64,000 nucleotides of DNA from Kosakonia arachidis (GCF_900116535.1 NZ_FPAU01000003.1:312403-376402); one strand, 5' to 3'; counted from the stretch's first letter, positions 1-9,495 are shown. Numbers and translations: made by a program. The notes: generated by a model not told the origin, from the sequence alone.

Positions 1-15
1 GGTATTTTACTCATT

Positions 16-1365
16 TCATGCCCCTTCCATAATTATTTTAGGAAAGAGAGATTGATTTGATAAATCAATTTCACCAGATATAAGCTTAGGAAGTAGAATA
101 TCTCGAAGTTGCTCTAGCGATTTGTTTTGTAATGAAATATTTTTCTTACAATCGAACAAGTTTTTGACGAAGCCATGAAAAGCTGATATCAGCTTTTCAC
201 TGTCTCTATCTTCAACAGGAATAGTACATGGAGTAGCTAGTACAATATCAGAATTTACTGCTGGATATGCGCCACCATCGGCTAAATGAGCTAATCGCTC
301 AATATTATCTTTAGAAGTAGCACAGATGTATATAAAGGTACTGAAATGATTTTTTTTCGGTGTCAATACCGCAAAACCAGTGCTTCCGGTTAAATTATCT
401 TCATCAATGAAAGCATAGGAACCGTTTCCTGGCCTAACAGTTCCTACGATAGTGTCGCCTGACTTCAATTTTCTACGAGCACGACTTGGCGCATCAGCAA
501 ATAAAAACTCTTCTGTAGAGTGAATAACTCCCCATTTTGTGTTGGCCAAATCAACATAATTTAATGATTCTGGTGCATTTTTCTTAGACCAAGATAAAGT
601 ATTAAGTAATGCAAGACTCGATAAGTCTGTATTAATCCATCCGACAGGAATATCGCCAAGCTTGCTCTTCAGCATTTCAGCCGGGAATAACTCAGCCAGA
701 GCTCTAAGTTCAGCATATTTTCCTGGCTGCTCTCGCTCAAAATCGGCCAAGTAAACAGCGTCTTTTCCAGAGATTACCGTCATGGCCGCAAGTGTTGCCT
801 CTTCCTGCGTACCCGCGGCCTCTAATACGGCTATTTTTGCTTTTACCGGTTCAAAATCAACAAACCAAGACTTGAACAGAGCTTGCGCCATTTGTTCAAG
901 TGTTAAGTTCATTCTTCTGTTGACAGATATTTTATCCTCTAATTTTTTTAATACAGATGCGATTTTTTCTTGTTCATGTTTTGATTTTGGTACAGTGATA
1001 CTGGCCATATGAACATGATTTCTGTTAATTCCGGGAACAGCAGCTTTATCACTAAAAGAATGAAAATTAATTGTCTGTAATAAGTAATAGATAAATAGTG
1101 GCGAATTACCTTTAAAATCATCAACATACAGAGTGGTATTCAGAGGCCAGAAATTTTCAGGTATATAGAACACTTCACCTATGGTGCCGTATCGGCCGGT
1201 TACCACACCAGGGCCTTCTATCATGGAAACATTATGCGATCCAGAATAACCAGAAGATGAAATAACAGGAACAGTCCCATCTTTACGTTTTGCTTTTGGT
1301 AGATCATATCCACGTTTAAGGTTTATAAAATCACCTAATGTGGTCTCAATCCATTCAAAACTCAT
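16..1365 (-). CDS. hsdS: Type I restriction-modification specificity subunit HsdS
   Basis: DNA-recognition subunit of a type I restriction-modification complex (with HsdM and HsdR); it chooses the bipartite target that is methylated or cut. The 449-residue protein has the usual layout: a first target-recognition domain (about residues 1-150), a helical spacer with the family-typical stretch MAQALFKSWFVDFEPV (about 165-180), a second recognition domain (about 240-400), and a C-terminal helix rich in Leu and Lys ending PKLISGEIDL. Its start overlaps the end of hsdM by 11 bases, so the two are translationally coupled. The stop lies 16 bases from the window edge; hsdR is expected beyond or elsewhere. 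Recognition domains vary greatly, so the target cannot be read. Confidence 0.95.
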   Translation of the reverse strand: MSFEWIETTLGDFINLKRGYDLPKAKRKDGTVPVISSSGYSGSHNVSMIEGPGVVTGRYGTIGEVFYIPENFWPLNTTLYVDDFKGNSPLFIYYLLQTINFHSFSDKAAVPGINRNHVHMASITVPKSKHEQEKIASVLKKLEDKISVNRRMNLTLEQMAQALFKSWFVDFEPVKAKIAVLEAAGTQEEATLAAMTVISGKDAVYLADFEREQPGKYAELRALAELFPAEMLKSKLGDIPVGWINTDLSSLALLNTLSWSKKNAPESLNYVDLANTKWGVIHSTEEFLFADAPSRARRKLKSGDTIVGTVRPGNGSYAFIDEDNLTGSTGFAVLTPKKNHFSTFIYICATSKDNIERLAHLADGGAYPAVNSDIVLATPCTIPVEDRDSEKLISAFHGFVKNLFDCKKNISLQNKSLEQLRDILLPKLISGEIDLSNQSLFPKIIMEGA

Positions 1366-3064
1366 AACCCAGCCCCCTCAGATTCGCCTTAATCTGTTTC
1401 TCTAGCTCAGCACTTTCTGCAAATTGCTCTTTAAGCTGGCCGGTTAACCATGTCATTTTTTCGGCAAACGGTTCATCATCTCCTTCCTGCTCGGCAGCTC
1501 CGACATAACGCCCTGGTGTAAGAACAAACCCTTTTTTCTTTATATCATCCAGCGTGGCTACATAGCAGAAACCAGCTTCATCTTCATAATTTTTATCAGT
1601 CTGCCAAGCATGGAAAGTATTGGTAATCTTTTTGATATCATCAGGCGTAAAATCACGCAATACACGATCTTTCATAAAGCCAATCTGGCGAGCATCAATA
1701 AATAGAACCTCACCTTTACGATGAGCCTTACCATTACCGCCTGATTTGTCTTTGGTCAGCAGCCAGATACAGGCCGGGATTTGGGTGTTGGTAAACAACT
1801 GTCCCGGTAAGGCCACCATACATTCCACCAGATCCGCCTCAATAATCGCCCGGCGAATTTCACCCTCACTGTTGGTATTGGAACTCATCGAACCGTTCGC
1901 CAGCAGCAGCGCCATAGAACCTTTCGGTGCCAGGTGGTGGATCATATGCTGCATCCAGGCAAAGTTGGCATTGCTCTGTGGTGGTGTACCGTACTGCCAG
2001 CGGACGTCATCTTCCAGCTTCGCATTCCACCACTCTTTCATATTGAACGGTGGGTTAGCCATGACAAAATCGGCACGCAGATCCGGATGCTGGTCGTTCA
2101 GGAAAGTATCGGCGTTTTGTTTACCGAAGTTAAAGTCGATGCCACGAATCACCATATTCATCGCAGCCAGACGCCAGGTGGTAGGGTTGGACTCCTGCCC
2201 ATAAACGGAGATATTGCGCTTTTGCTCGGCAGCGTTGTAACGTTTTTCATCTGCGTGCGCTTCGATAAAGCGATCGCTGGAAACGAAAAAACCACCAGAC
2301 CCCATCGCCGGGTCATAAACGCGGCCATTATAGGGCTGGAGCATTTCAACAATCAGCGTGACGATGCTTTTTGGCGTGTAATACTGGCCGCCCTGTTTGC
2401 CTTCCGCCAGCGCGAACTGACCGAGGAAGTACTCGTAGACATGTCCGAGGATGTCTTTGCTCTTCAAATTGAGCTTCACACCATTGTATTCAGGTTCGCT
2501 GAAGCTGGTATCTGAAAAAACGTTGATCAGGCTGATCAACAGATCGTTACCTAGTTGAAAGTGCCCGATACGGTTGAGGATATTCTTCAACTTCGTGTTG
2601 CTGTTCTCAATTGTATCCAGCGCAATATCAATAAGCTTCGATACCGACGTCATCACGATATTTTTACCACTATCGTCTTTCCCCAGAACCGTCCCTACAG
2701 GCAGGGCTGCGTTGGTTTTGAGCGTTTCCCAGCGAGCCAGCTTTGGCACCCAGAAGACGTTTTTCTCGGTGTAATAGTCTTGGACTTCCAGTTCTTCTGC
2801 GATCGCCTGCTGGTACGCCTCTTCTGTGTCGTAATCGTCACGAGAAAGCGCGTAAATGTTGTCTGTGTTGGACTTGTCTTCAAACAGCCCTTTCAGTTCC
2901 TTCTGACGGGCGTCAAAGGCATCTGAAACATACTTCAGAAAGATAAGCCCCAGTACCACATGCTTGTAGTTGGCTGCGTCCATATTGGCGCGTAGCTTGT
3001 CTGCGGCTTTCCAGAACTTAGTATCCAGATCGTTCAGAAATTGCTGTTCAGCGTTGTCCATCAA
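1355..3064 (-). CDS. hsdM: Type I restriction-modification methyltransferase subunit HsdM
   Basis: N6-adenine methyltransferase subunit of the type I complex; with HsdS it protects host DNA. The 569-residue protein has the HsdM N-terminal helical domain (about 5-180), the SAM-binding motif I DPAMGSGG (251-258) and the catalytic NPPF (337-340). A C-terminal charged helical segment follows. Length is slightly above the common 500-540. Two adjacent ATG codons open the frame (3064 and 3061). The gene reads away from the region starting near 3276, so its promoter must lie between 3065 and 3275. All key motifs are intact, unlike the second hsdM at 25.7-26.5 kb. Confidence 0.95.
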   Translation of the reverse strand: MMDNAEQQFLNDLDTKFWKAADKLRANMDAANYKHVVLGLIFLKYVSDAFDARQKELKGLFEDKSNTDNIYALSRDDYDTEEAYQQAIAEELEVQDYYTEKNVFWVPKLARWETLKTNAALPVGTVLGKDDSGKNIVMTSVSKLIDIALDTIENSNTKLKNILNRIGHFQLGNDLLISLINVFSDTSFSEPEYNGVKLNLKSKDILGHVYEYFLGQFALAEGKQGGQYYTPKSIVTLIVEMLQPYNGRVYDPAMGSGGFFVSSDRFIEAHADEKRYNAAEQKRNISVYGQESNPTTWRLAAMNMVIRGIDFNFGKQNADTFLNDQHPDLRADFVMANPPFNMKEWWNAKLEDDVRWQYGTPPQSNANFAWMQHMIHHLAPKGSMALLLANGSMSSNTNSEGEIRRAIIEADLVECMVALPGQLFTNTQIPACIWLLTKDKSGGNGKAHRKGEVLFIDARQIGFMKDRVLRDFTPDDIKKITNTFHAWQTDKNYEDEAGFCYVATLDDIKKKGFVLTPGRYVGAAEQEGDDEPFAEKMTWLTGQLKEQFAESAELEKQIKANLRGLGYEF

Positions 3065-3375
3065 AACCTCAAAAAATCATCTGTGCCTGGTTCGGTATCC
3101 AGGTTAAGTAAAATCAGGGAAATTGCTAGGGATCATACCCTGACGTCAGCGCGATACCAAGATGAAGGGCTGATTTCCGCATCGATACTTTGTGGCAAGG
3201 GGGATTACTCTTTTACACTGATTGGCGCAATAATGGCGGTATTATTCATATCTCTACCGGAGCATCGTACGCGCTATGACAACTCTCGTTTTTTCCTATT
3301 CCCATCACCAAATTTGCCAGCCACGATGAAGGTTATGTTCAGGTCGTCGATGCCGTTTCTCGCGCTATTGCTGCT

Positions 3376-3915
3376 ATGGAGGCGAGAAAGCCACAGCAAA
3401 GTACACCTGTTCCTGCCCAGCCTTTGGTTAGTACAGCGGATACAGTTTTTACACCTCGTTCCAGCAATCTTTCTCTACCAAAGAGTTTTACTGACCTTGA
3501 TAAAGATCGTGCCCGTCGAGAGGGTTTTGAGTATGTCGCTCGTTACTTTGCTAACTCGCTGGACGAACTCAAAAAGCGCCATGCAGGGCTAGACGTTGAT
3601 TCCCACCGACCTGATAACGATTCCTTCACATGTGCCGTATATGTCAACGGTGGCAAGGTTGGTCAGTGCGGAATCTGGCGTAGCAATCAACATCATGGAA
3701 TGGGAGATATCTGTTATAGCCAGGATAATGTTGTTCGAAATAGCTATAACGAATGCCTGAATCTTGCTGATAACGGTCAAACGCTTGGTTTTCGTGCTCT
3801 GATGGGGGGATATGGCAGAAGCAATTCACCAGAACAGCTGCTGACGAATGAAGGGATGTCTGAACACCTCTGGGAAATGTTCTTTGAAGTAGTCAAGCAG
3901 CGTATGTCCCGGTGA
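3376..3915 (+). CDS. Hypothetical protein, probably the frameshifted 3' part of a gene starting at 3276
   Basis: Family not recognised. The open frame gives 179 residues with a polar Pro/Gln/Ser-rich stretch near the N-terminus and a C-terminal domain rich in Gly, Asn and Cys (CAVYVNGGKVGQCGIW; GGYGRSNSPEQL). In the same frame coding-like sequence continues upstream of 3376 to about 3295, reading PITKFASHDEGYVQVVD, but has no start and meets a stop at about 3275. An ATG at 3276 begins MTTLVF in the other frame. Removing one T from the six-T run near 3289-3294 would join the two. This suggests a single-base frameshift (mutation or sequencing error), so the present protein may be a fragment. 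Confidence 0.5.
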   Translation: MEARKPQQSTPVPAQPLVSTADTVFTPRSSNLSLPKSFTDLDKDRARREGFEYVARYFANSLDELKKRHAGLDVDSHRPDNDSFTCAVYVNGGKVGQCGIWRSNQHHGMGDICYSQDNVVRNSYNECLNLADNGQTLGFRALMGGYGRSNSPEQLLTNEGMSEHLWEMFFEVVKQRMSR

Positions 3916-4117
3916 TTCACAACGCTCAGATCGCGTAACTAGTCCGATCTGAGCACTGCCGTCCGTGCGAATGACGAATGGAATTTAGAAATGTAGCAAC
4001 TTACCCTTGCCAGGGTATTGCTACTTCAGTGCATTATCCTCATGTTAAAATCATGGGCGCTAATGTAGCGGATCATGTGGAGTTGCAGCTTGGCATCTCC
4101 CCAACAAGCAGGCCAAT

Positions 4118-4564
4118 TCAGGTGTAATTATTCTGCCAGCAGGCCTCCTCAATGCTGTAAATACCGGTCCCGCAGGCAGTGCAGCGTTTTTCCCCGCTGT
4201 AATGGTTAGCGCACCAGACGCAGTACCAGTCCAGCGACATTACCGGGGAATCCAGGGTGTTGAAAAGACTGCGTAATGTTCTTCTGCGTATCTCCGCTTT
4301 CACTGCCGGGTCAATATGCGCACAGCTCATCAACGTACTGGCAGCTACTGTCCTCTGGTCATGTTCGAACCAGGGTGAGTCAGCGTGCGTGCCGGTATGG
4401 AAGATGAGTCGACAGCCACAGGATACGCAGCTCCATAACTGTCCCGGCATGTTCGCCGCTTCACTGGTCGTCACAAAATGCCCACGGTGGTCACTGGCGA
4501 GGTAGCATTTCAGCATACGAATTTCGCCGTTCTGTTCCTTACTGGTAACGGTCTTAAAGTTCAT
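4118..4564 (-). CDS. Putative zinc-ribbon protein of P4-like islands
   Basis: Small protein of 148 residues found in CP4/P4-type islands next to alpA; molecular role unknown. Two Cys-pair motifs are visible: CVSCGC near residue 47 and CVWCAN...CTACG near 115-130, consistent with zinc ribbons. A conserved-looking HFVTT...PWFEHD segment lies between. The chosen ATG (4562-4564) is preceded by an AAGGAG at good spacing; a second Met at residue 17 (MLKCYL) is an alternative. Its start overlaps the stop of a second Cys-rich frame, suggesting coupling to alpA upstream. Confidence 0.7.
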   Translation of the reverse strand: MNFKTVTSKEQNGEIRMLKCYLASDHRGHFVTTSEAANMPGQLWSCVSCGCRLIFHTGTHADSPWFEHDQRTVAASTLMSCAHIDPAVKAEIRRRTLRSLFNTLDSPVMSLDWYCVWCANHYSGEKRCTACGTGIYSIEEACWQNNYT

Positions 4565-4821
4565 CGGACTGACTCCTTACCGCCATACGACATGCAGGCA
4601 GGTACCGTCCAGGAACGAGATGGCTGTCTGTGTGGAGGATGGCGGGTTACAGGTTGATTATGGATGACTGGAACTGATGGTTCAGGGGGGCGGCTGCAAA
4701 TGGGGCAGGGTTTCTCGCCGCAATAGCGGCGTTTGCAACGTTCGCACTGCCAGCGGGGCGGTATGCAGTTAGCCGTTTGACGGGAATGACATTTCCCGGT
4801 GGACGAGGGCTGTATATTCAG
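4561..4821 (-). CDS. Possible small Cys-rich zinc-ribbon protein between alpA and the zinc-ribbon gene
   Basis: An 86-codon frame with no ATG, GTG or TTG start; only a CTG at 4821-4819 overlapping the alpA stop is available. It contains CERCKRRYC and CPIC, a plausible treble-clef or ribbon, followed by a Pro-rich tail. Its TGA overlaps the ATG of the next zinc-ribbon gene (ATGA). Position and the spaced Cys pairs favour a real gene, started by a rare codon or by frameshift from alpA. The missing standard start means it could equally be a decayed gene. Confidence 0.3.
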   Translation of the reverse strand: MNIQPSSTGKCHSRQTANCIPPRWQCERCKRRYCGEKPCPICSRPPEPSVPVIHNQPVTRHPPHRQPSRSWTVPACMSYGGKESVR

Positions 4822-5036
4822 GCTCTCCGCGAGTCTGCAATGCGTTGTTGCATCCAGCTTTCTACTTCGCTTTTATACCAACGGGAACTCCGTCCCAGTT
4901 TGATGGGTTTTGGGAATTCGCCATCCTGAATAAGCTTGTAGAACCACTTGTCAGTCATACCTGTGTACGTGGTGATGAATGTCATATCGATAAGCGGGTC
5001 TTCTGCGCAAAGAACGGGGTTATAGGTAGCGGTCAT
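4818..5036 (-). CDS. alpA: AlpA-family excisionase/transcriptional regulator
   Basis: MerR-like winged-helix DNA-binding protein of the AlpA family; in CP4-57 AlpA activates the integrase/excision functions of the island. The 72-residue protein has the characteristic D-x-x-F-I-T...TG(M/L)T..W.YKLIQDGEFPKPIKLG..SRW helix-turn-helix. I chose the ATG at 5034-5036 (MTATYN) because a GAGGGAGAG ribosome site lies just upstream; a longer frame to 5093 has a poor N-terminus. Followed directly by two Cys-rich frames; preceded by the Gp2-like gene on the same strand. Confidence 0.9.
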   Translation of the reverse strand: MTATYNPVLCAEDPLIDMTFITTYTGMTDKWFYKLIQDGEFPKPIKLGRSSRWYKSEVESWMQQRIADSRRA

Positions 5037-5190
5037 GGAATCTCTCCCTCTGAAAATGAATGGTGGGAGGAGTCCGGCGTGGTTGAGTAACATTGCACAC
5101 AGGTACTCCTTCAGAGGATTGGGATTGCCTGTAAAAAAATACCTGACGGTTGGTTAACCCCTGTCTTACGGGTCATGAGCGAAGGGTCAG

Positions 5191-5799
5191 TCAGCCCTGA
5201 CTACAGCCGAAGTTACGCTCCCCGTCACCGGTGATTTTGGTATAGTCTTTGGCAAGATAAGAGGCCCGCTCCAGCCCCTGTTGGATCTGCGTGTTGTTAT
5301 CACGGTCAATCCACAGCGCCGGGTTTTCAGGAAAATGGGCCAGCGTTGCATATTCCTGCGTATCTACCCGCAAAGCGCTACACCATGCCTGTTTAATAAG
5401 CCCGGCGAGAGAGCCCGGATCGCTGTAATTTCCGGCAGAGCACCACGTCTCGCGATTCAGCAATAAGACCATGTGATAGTGTTTTTTACCGTTCTTTGGG
5501 CCATATTCCCTGGCCCATATATAACGCAGCGTGGTGGCATGTACGCGTTTCCCTTCCTTTTGTTTACGTTGCTGGTAGGCATAAATCTTTGATTTCAGTG
5601 AGTCGGTAAAGCGAGATATTACTGCTGCATCTGTCGCAGCCGGAATATCAGGTGTCCGCAGATCAACCCTCAGCATTAAAATTCGTGGATAAACCTTCAG
5701 GGCGTTCAGGAAGATGTCGGTAATACGTTGTTGCCAGAAAGGGTTAAAGGTGTGGTTCATTGTTGAAATCTCCGGTGGATTATCGTTCATATCAATCAC
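5191..5799 (-). CDS. Inovirus Gp2 family / YfjJ-like protein
   Basis: Matches by eye the YagK/YfjJ family, related to the inovirus Gp2 replication proteins and found in P4-like prophages near alpA. The 202-residue protein contains the family-like segments LRVDLRTPD, YIWAREYGPKNGKKHYHMVLLLN (about 110-130) with a rolling-circle-type His-x-His (HYH), and C-terminal RASYLAKDYTK. The HxH resembles the metal-binding motif of HUH replication proteins, but a role in replication here is inference. Starts at 5799 or at the Met three codons on. Confidence 0.75.
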   Translation of the reverse strand: MIDMNDNPPEISTMNHTFNPFWQQRITDIFLNALKVYPRILMLRVDLRTPDIPAATDAAVISRFTDSLKSKIYAYQQRKQKEGKRVHATTLRYIWAREYGPKNGKKHYHMVLLLNRETWCSAGNYSDPGSLAGLIKQAWCSALRVDTQEYATLAHFPENPALWIDRDNNTQIQQGLERASYLAKDYTKITGDGERNFGCSQG

Positions 5800-6259
5800 C
5801 GGAGTGGTAAAAAAAGATTCGAAACAGCTATTTTCCCAGGTGCTTAAAACTGAGTAATTATATTTCAGTTTAATTGGATTAAGTCATCTCTGATTACGGA
5901 AGGGTTATTAAGACAGGATCTGTGGCTATAAGCGTACAAGGGATGAAGAGGGAGACAGGTAGATATTACCAATCCGACAGTCAGTGTTATGTGATGTGCA
6001 TGCATATGCAGTCTATGCACTATCAATGCACCCTGTTCTGGCCGTACAGCCACTCTGGAGTTACTGTAGTATTCCTGTGTAGCATTGTTAATGCAATTAA
6101 ATGACTTGTATCCTACTACCTGTAAGGATAAACACGCTGATTATGGAACGTTTTTTCCTTGTTTTTTCTTCTAAAAAACAGTGATTTTTATACGATAAAT
6201 CTTTATTGATACCTGATTTTAAGTTACCGTGGAAGGAGACGCGAGAGAGGGAGTTGGAC
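5800..6259. other. Intergenic control region between divergent island genes
   Basis: About 460 bases between the Gp2-like gene (minus) and the gene at 6260 (plus). No convincing gene. Around 5990-6035 there is a cluster of TGCAT motifs, including the palindrome TGCATATGCA, which could bind a regulator such as AlpA or a WYL protein. This is only a pattern, with no known site matched. Confidence 0.35.
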
Positions 6260-7246
6260 ATGAATGATGAGCGTGTAAAAATGATGAGAATTAAATCTGC
6301 ACAGGCACTGGCAGGAGATGCCACGGAGCTGATAAAGGAATATCTTTCAACTGTACCATTGCACATACTCAGGCGCACATTAATCTCTCTCAACCTGACG
6401 ATAGCTAACTCCCTTTTTCCTCAGATAGCCAATAATGCTCCGGAAATAATAAATTTTATCTGTTCTGGTGTCGCTTATGATAAGAATAAATATTCTTTTG
6501 ATAAAATAGTAAGACTTGTTAAGGATGCAGGGGATGATGCTTTCTCAGACAGCTGCATTACATGGCTTAAAAATGATAATGAGGCATGCCACTATTTCTG
6601 GTGGGCTCTGATACATCTCGAATGGAAGGATGTCTTTAAGCTACTTAGAGCGGATAACATCCATCGCTACAGTGATGTAGAGGATCAGCGTCGGGCGGTA
6701 TTGGTTTCTGATACTTTTGAAATCAACAGGCTGACAGCCGGGCATAAAGAACGTTATAAATCAATTTTGACGATATTAAATTCATTACCGTTTGCAAACA
6801 CTGAAATTAATATTCTGACGTCTTATTTGTCCCGTCACTATAAGGAGAGGAAAGAAATATGTAGAAGTGAGGTCAACATGACCTCTTTGATAAAAAGTAA
6901 AGAGTCAGTTTCTTTTTCAATCCGCTATTTACAGAAAAAGAATATGTTCTCAGCTGATTTAGTGCCCCTAACTGAGAGTGATAACAAATATGCTTTAACC
7001 ACACAGCTTTACCTTTTGAGTAGAGAAGACAAGTTTGAAACACTGGTCACCTCACTGACTAAAGCCTGGTCACAAAAGAAAGTGCGTGAAAAAAGAAAAG
7101 AGACGGATAAAAAACAGACTGCCGTACTTTCCGGCCTGAGCAAAGAAAGTATCAGAATGCTCAAGGAATTATCAAAAAAACACAGTATGAGCCACTCAGA
7201 ACTGATGGAACTGGCTGTACAATCTTTGTTCAAACAAATTCGATAA
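6260..7246 (+). CDS. Hypothetical island protein with C-terminal ribbon-helix-helix-like segment
   Basis: Not assigned to a named family. The 328-residue soluble protein is mostly helical and Lys-rich. The last 40 residues (VLSGLSKESIRMLKELSKK, then a HSMSHSELMELAVQSL helix) resemble a ribbon-helix-helix DNA-binding domain, placed at the C-terminus rather than the usual N-terminus. I prefer the ATG at 6260 (MNDERVK), preceded by GGGAG, over the longer frame at 6206. It stands alone between the Gp2-like gene and the YaaW-like gene and is AT-rich relative to both. Confidence 0.6.
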   Translation: MNDERVKMMRIKSAQALAGDATELIKEYLSTVPLHILRRTLISLNLTIANSLFPQIANNAPEIINFICSGVAYDKNKYSFDKIVRLVKDAGDDAFSDSCITWLKNDNEACHYFWWALIHLEWKDVFKLLRADNIHRYSDVEDQRRAVLVSDTFEINRLTAGHKERYKSILTILNSLPFANTEINILTSYLSRHYKERKEICRSEVNMTSLIKSKESVSFSIRYLQKKNMFSADLVPLTESDNKYALTTQLYLLSREDKFETLVTSLTKAWSQKKVREKRKETDKKQTAVLSGLSKESIRMLKELSKKHSMSHSELMELAVQSLFKQIR

Positions 7247-7457
7247 TTCAATATAAAATCATATATATATCATTGTAATGGATAACGGAAACTCCCGGCT
7301 GCTGGGTGTATGTTCTGTCAGAATGTGAAACAGGAGCTGTGACATACCCTGTCGTACCCGGGTCCGTTAGCGCAAAAACTCACCGTTTCGGGTGACACAT
7401 CCGTGCAATAGCCCCTTTTACAGTGTGACCTCACATCACACTGACTGAGGACGGATA

Positions 7458-8186
7458 ATGGCTGTCTACCGTAATGATCCTGATTTGAATCTGCTGGGCC
7501 AGTGCAGCAATGAAGAACTGCAATTACTGGTTTCCATCCTGACCACTGACCCACGCGATGGCGACACTCGCTGGACAGAGAGTCTGACCAGTACTCCGGA
7601 GTACCGCCTGTTAGCACCAGACCACCGCCGCTACTGGCAACTGATAGCCGCTGAGTTTCAGCGTTACGGCGCGAATACCCTGGCGAGTCTGGTCCGGCTG
7701 GGGCAAGGCGTGGCCTATAGGGAAATTCTCGTTGATGTCTGTGACAAGCTTGATGTGAATTACAACCAGAAAAGTACTACCGAAACTATTGAGCTTGCTC
7801 TGCTGATGAAGGTACTGGAAAAGAGCCTGGATCAGATGACACCGGAAGAGCTGGCTGCTTTTTCCCGCAATATGCATCTGGATCTGACAAACCCCACGCC
7901 GCAACTCATTCTTATCGCCGTACAGGCTGCCATACGGACTTCCTCGCTGGCTGCGCTGGAGCTGGCAACGATGTTGTCTGCCAGTGTCATTGCCTCTCTG
8001 GGTGGTATTGCCACCTGGGGGACAGTTGTGGTTGCTTCGCGCGCACTTTCCGTACTGGCGGGTCCACTTGCCATCGCATTGAGTTCATCATGGATGGTTT
8101 CCGGCCTCGCCGGTCCGGCTTATCGGGTCACGATACCAGCATGCATCATCGTGTCCTGGCTGAGACAGCAGCGCCTTTCCCGTTAA
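7458..8186 (+). CDS. YaaW family protein (UPF0174/DUF3944-like)
   Basis: Member of the YaaW/UPF0174 family, whose function is unknown. The 242-residue protein begins with the family-like YRNDPDLNLLGQCSNEELQLLV segment. It then has the DUF3944-related helical region (LYRLLAPDHRRYW..I..E.QRYG.NT) and ends in Ala/Gly/Ser-rich hydrophobic stretches (about 150-235) that could contact membranes. It is typical cargo of CP4-like islands, where it is followed by a YfjR-like regulator as here. Confidence 0.8.
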   Translation: MAVYRNDPDLNLLGQCSNEELQLLVSILTTDPRDGDTRWTESLTSTPEYRLLAPDHRRYWQLIAAEFQRYGANTLASLVRLGQGVAYREILVDVCDKLDVNYNQKSTTETIELALLMKVLEKSLDQMTPEELAAFSRNMHLDLTNPTPQLILIAVQAAIRTSSLAALELATMLSASVIASLGGIATWGTVVVASRALSVLAGPLAIALSSSWMVSGLAGPAYRVTIPACIIVSWLRQQRLSR

Positions 8187-8246
8187 CACCTTTTTACTTA
8201 ACCACCAGCCCCGACAGGGCTGCTATTTGCGCAGGAAGCATCCCTC

Positions 8247-8924
8247 ATGTCTGAACAGGAACAACGCTATGACCGCCTGGCAAGCCGTCTCGCCATGCTG
8301 GTCAGCCGCCTCTTTATGGGGGAAACGCTCAGTGTCAGGCAACTTGCTCAGGAGTTTGGTGTCTCTGAGCGCACCGTTCAGCGCGACCTGCGTGAACGAC
8401 TGCGCTATATCGACACAGAATATACCGGCGGGAGTTTTCGTCTGCGGGATGCTCGGGGCCCTTTTCGTACCAACAGCGACATTATCCGTTTTGCCCAAAT
8501 AACCAGGGTGGCACATTACTTTCCGGCACTTGACCCAAAGTTGTTGTCTGTCCTGCTCGACAGCGGTCAGGATTCCCCCTGCATTATCTGGAATACGCCA
8601 CCCCGTCAGGCTCCGGCGTTGTTTGGCGGTTTTCAGGTCATTATCCAGGCCATCATCAGCAGTCGCCGCATTCATTTTCTGCACCACGGACACCATCAGT
8701 CCGCCGTTGCTCCTTACCGGCTTATCTGCCTGGAAGGCGAGTGGTACCTGACTGCAGTGACTGGCGAACGGATTCAGGTATTTACCCTTTCAGCCATCTC
8801 CGATGTGGTCATGACCATCGGGGGCTTCACCAGAAGCAGCCATATCCGGCGGATTTTTGAAGACCCGCGATTTATTCAGGCCCTGCCGCATTTTCAGTAC
8901 ATCAGTGGGCTCATCCGGGAATGA
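8247..8924 (+). CDS. YfjR-like WYL-domain transcriptional regulator
   Basis: DeoR-type helix-turn-helix followed by a WYL ligand-binding domain; these regulators often control defence and island genes. In the 225-residue protein the HTH is at about 24-60 (SVRQLAQEFGVSERTVQRDL). The WYL core is at about 150-190 (YRLICLEGEWYLTA), and the C-terminal extension (SHIRRIFEDPRFIQALPHF) matches the YfjR type. It precedes the small exported-protein genes and yfjQ on the same strand, so it probably regulates the island operon. Confidence 0.85.
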   Translation: MSEQEQRYDRLASRLAMLVSRLFMGETLSVRQLAQEFGVSERTVQRDLRERLRYIDTEYTGGSFRLRDARGPFRTNSDIIRFAQITRVAHYFPALDPKLLSVLLDSGQDSPCIIWNTPPRQAPALFGGFQVIIQAIISSRRIHFLHHGHHQSAVAPYRLICLEGEWYLTAVTGERIQVFTLSAISDVVMTIGGFTRSSHIRRIFEDPRFIQALPHFQYISGLIRE

Positions 8925-8977
8925 GTCTGTTTATTCATTAGTCAAAACCGCACTTTCACTAACAGAGGGAATTCATC

Positions 8978-9442
8978 TTGAAAAAAGTATTACTCAGCGC
9001 CCTGGTACTGGCTGGCAGTCTGCTGCCGGTTATGGCGCAGGCATCTGGCAGCCCGGATACCTGGACCCGTGGATGGGGCCAGGGAGTATCAGAGTTTGTT
9101 ATCAACGGGGAAGGTCAGTCGCAGCTGTCTCTGAGTTGCGAGGATTATGGCTCGCAACCGGCCATGGTCATATTTACTGACGCCAGCGGGCATCAGGTCA
9201 GTATGGATGAAGATAAAAGCCTTCAGGTCAGTATCGATGGTGGCGCACTTATTGATATCAGCGAATCTGGCAGTCGCGTGGGCGGTAATAACCTGGCGCT
9301 GGCCTGGGCTCAGTTACGTAATGGTAAACAGGTCTCAGTAACCGGAGACGGTGTTAAGTCAGCCACATTCACTCTGGCCGGGGCGGCTAAGGTACTACCG
9401 GCATTCGGGACCCACGGCTGTGTGGGTAAAGATGCACTCTAG
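8978..9442 (+). CDS. Hypothetical exported protein
   Basis: 154 residues. A clear signal peptide (KK, then LLSALVLAGSLLPVMAQA, cleavage after about residue 22) predicts a periplasmic or outer-surface protein. The mature part is beta-rich with two Cys that could form a disulfide. No family recognised, though such genes sit commonly between yfjR and yfjQ in islands. Ribosome site AGAGGGA precedes the ATG. First of three small genes on this strand. Confidence 0.65.
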   Translation: MKKVLLSALVLAGSLLPVMAQASGSPDTWTRGWGQGVSEFVINGEGQSQLSLSCEDYGSQPAMVIFTDASGHQVSMDEDKSLQVSIDGGALIDISESGSRVGGNNLALAWAQLRNGKQVSVTGDGVKSATFTLAGAAKVLPAFGTHGCVGKDAL

Positions 9443-9495
9443 CCTGCATCTGAATTTAACGCCTGTTGATTACGTTATTTTAAAAGGAACAGATT

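Noticed and set aside
1746..2515. Plus-strand open frames inside hsdM
   Set aside because: They are antisense shadows of a clear methyltransferase gene with no ribosome site or family pattern.
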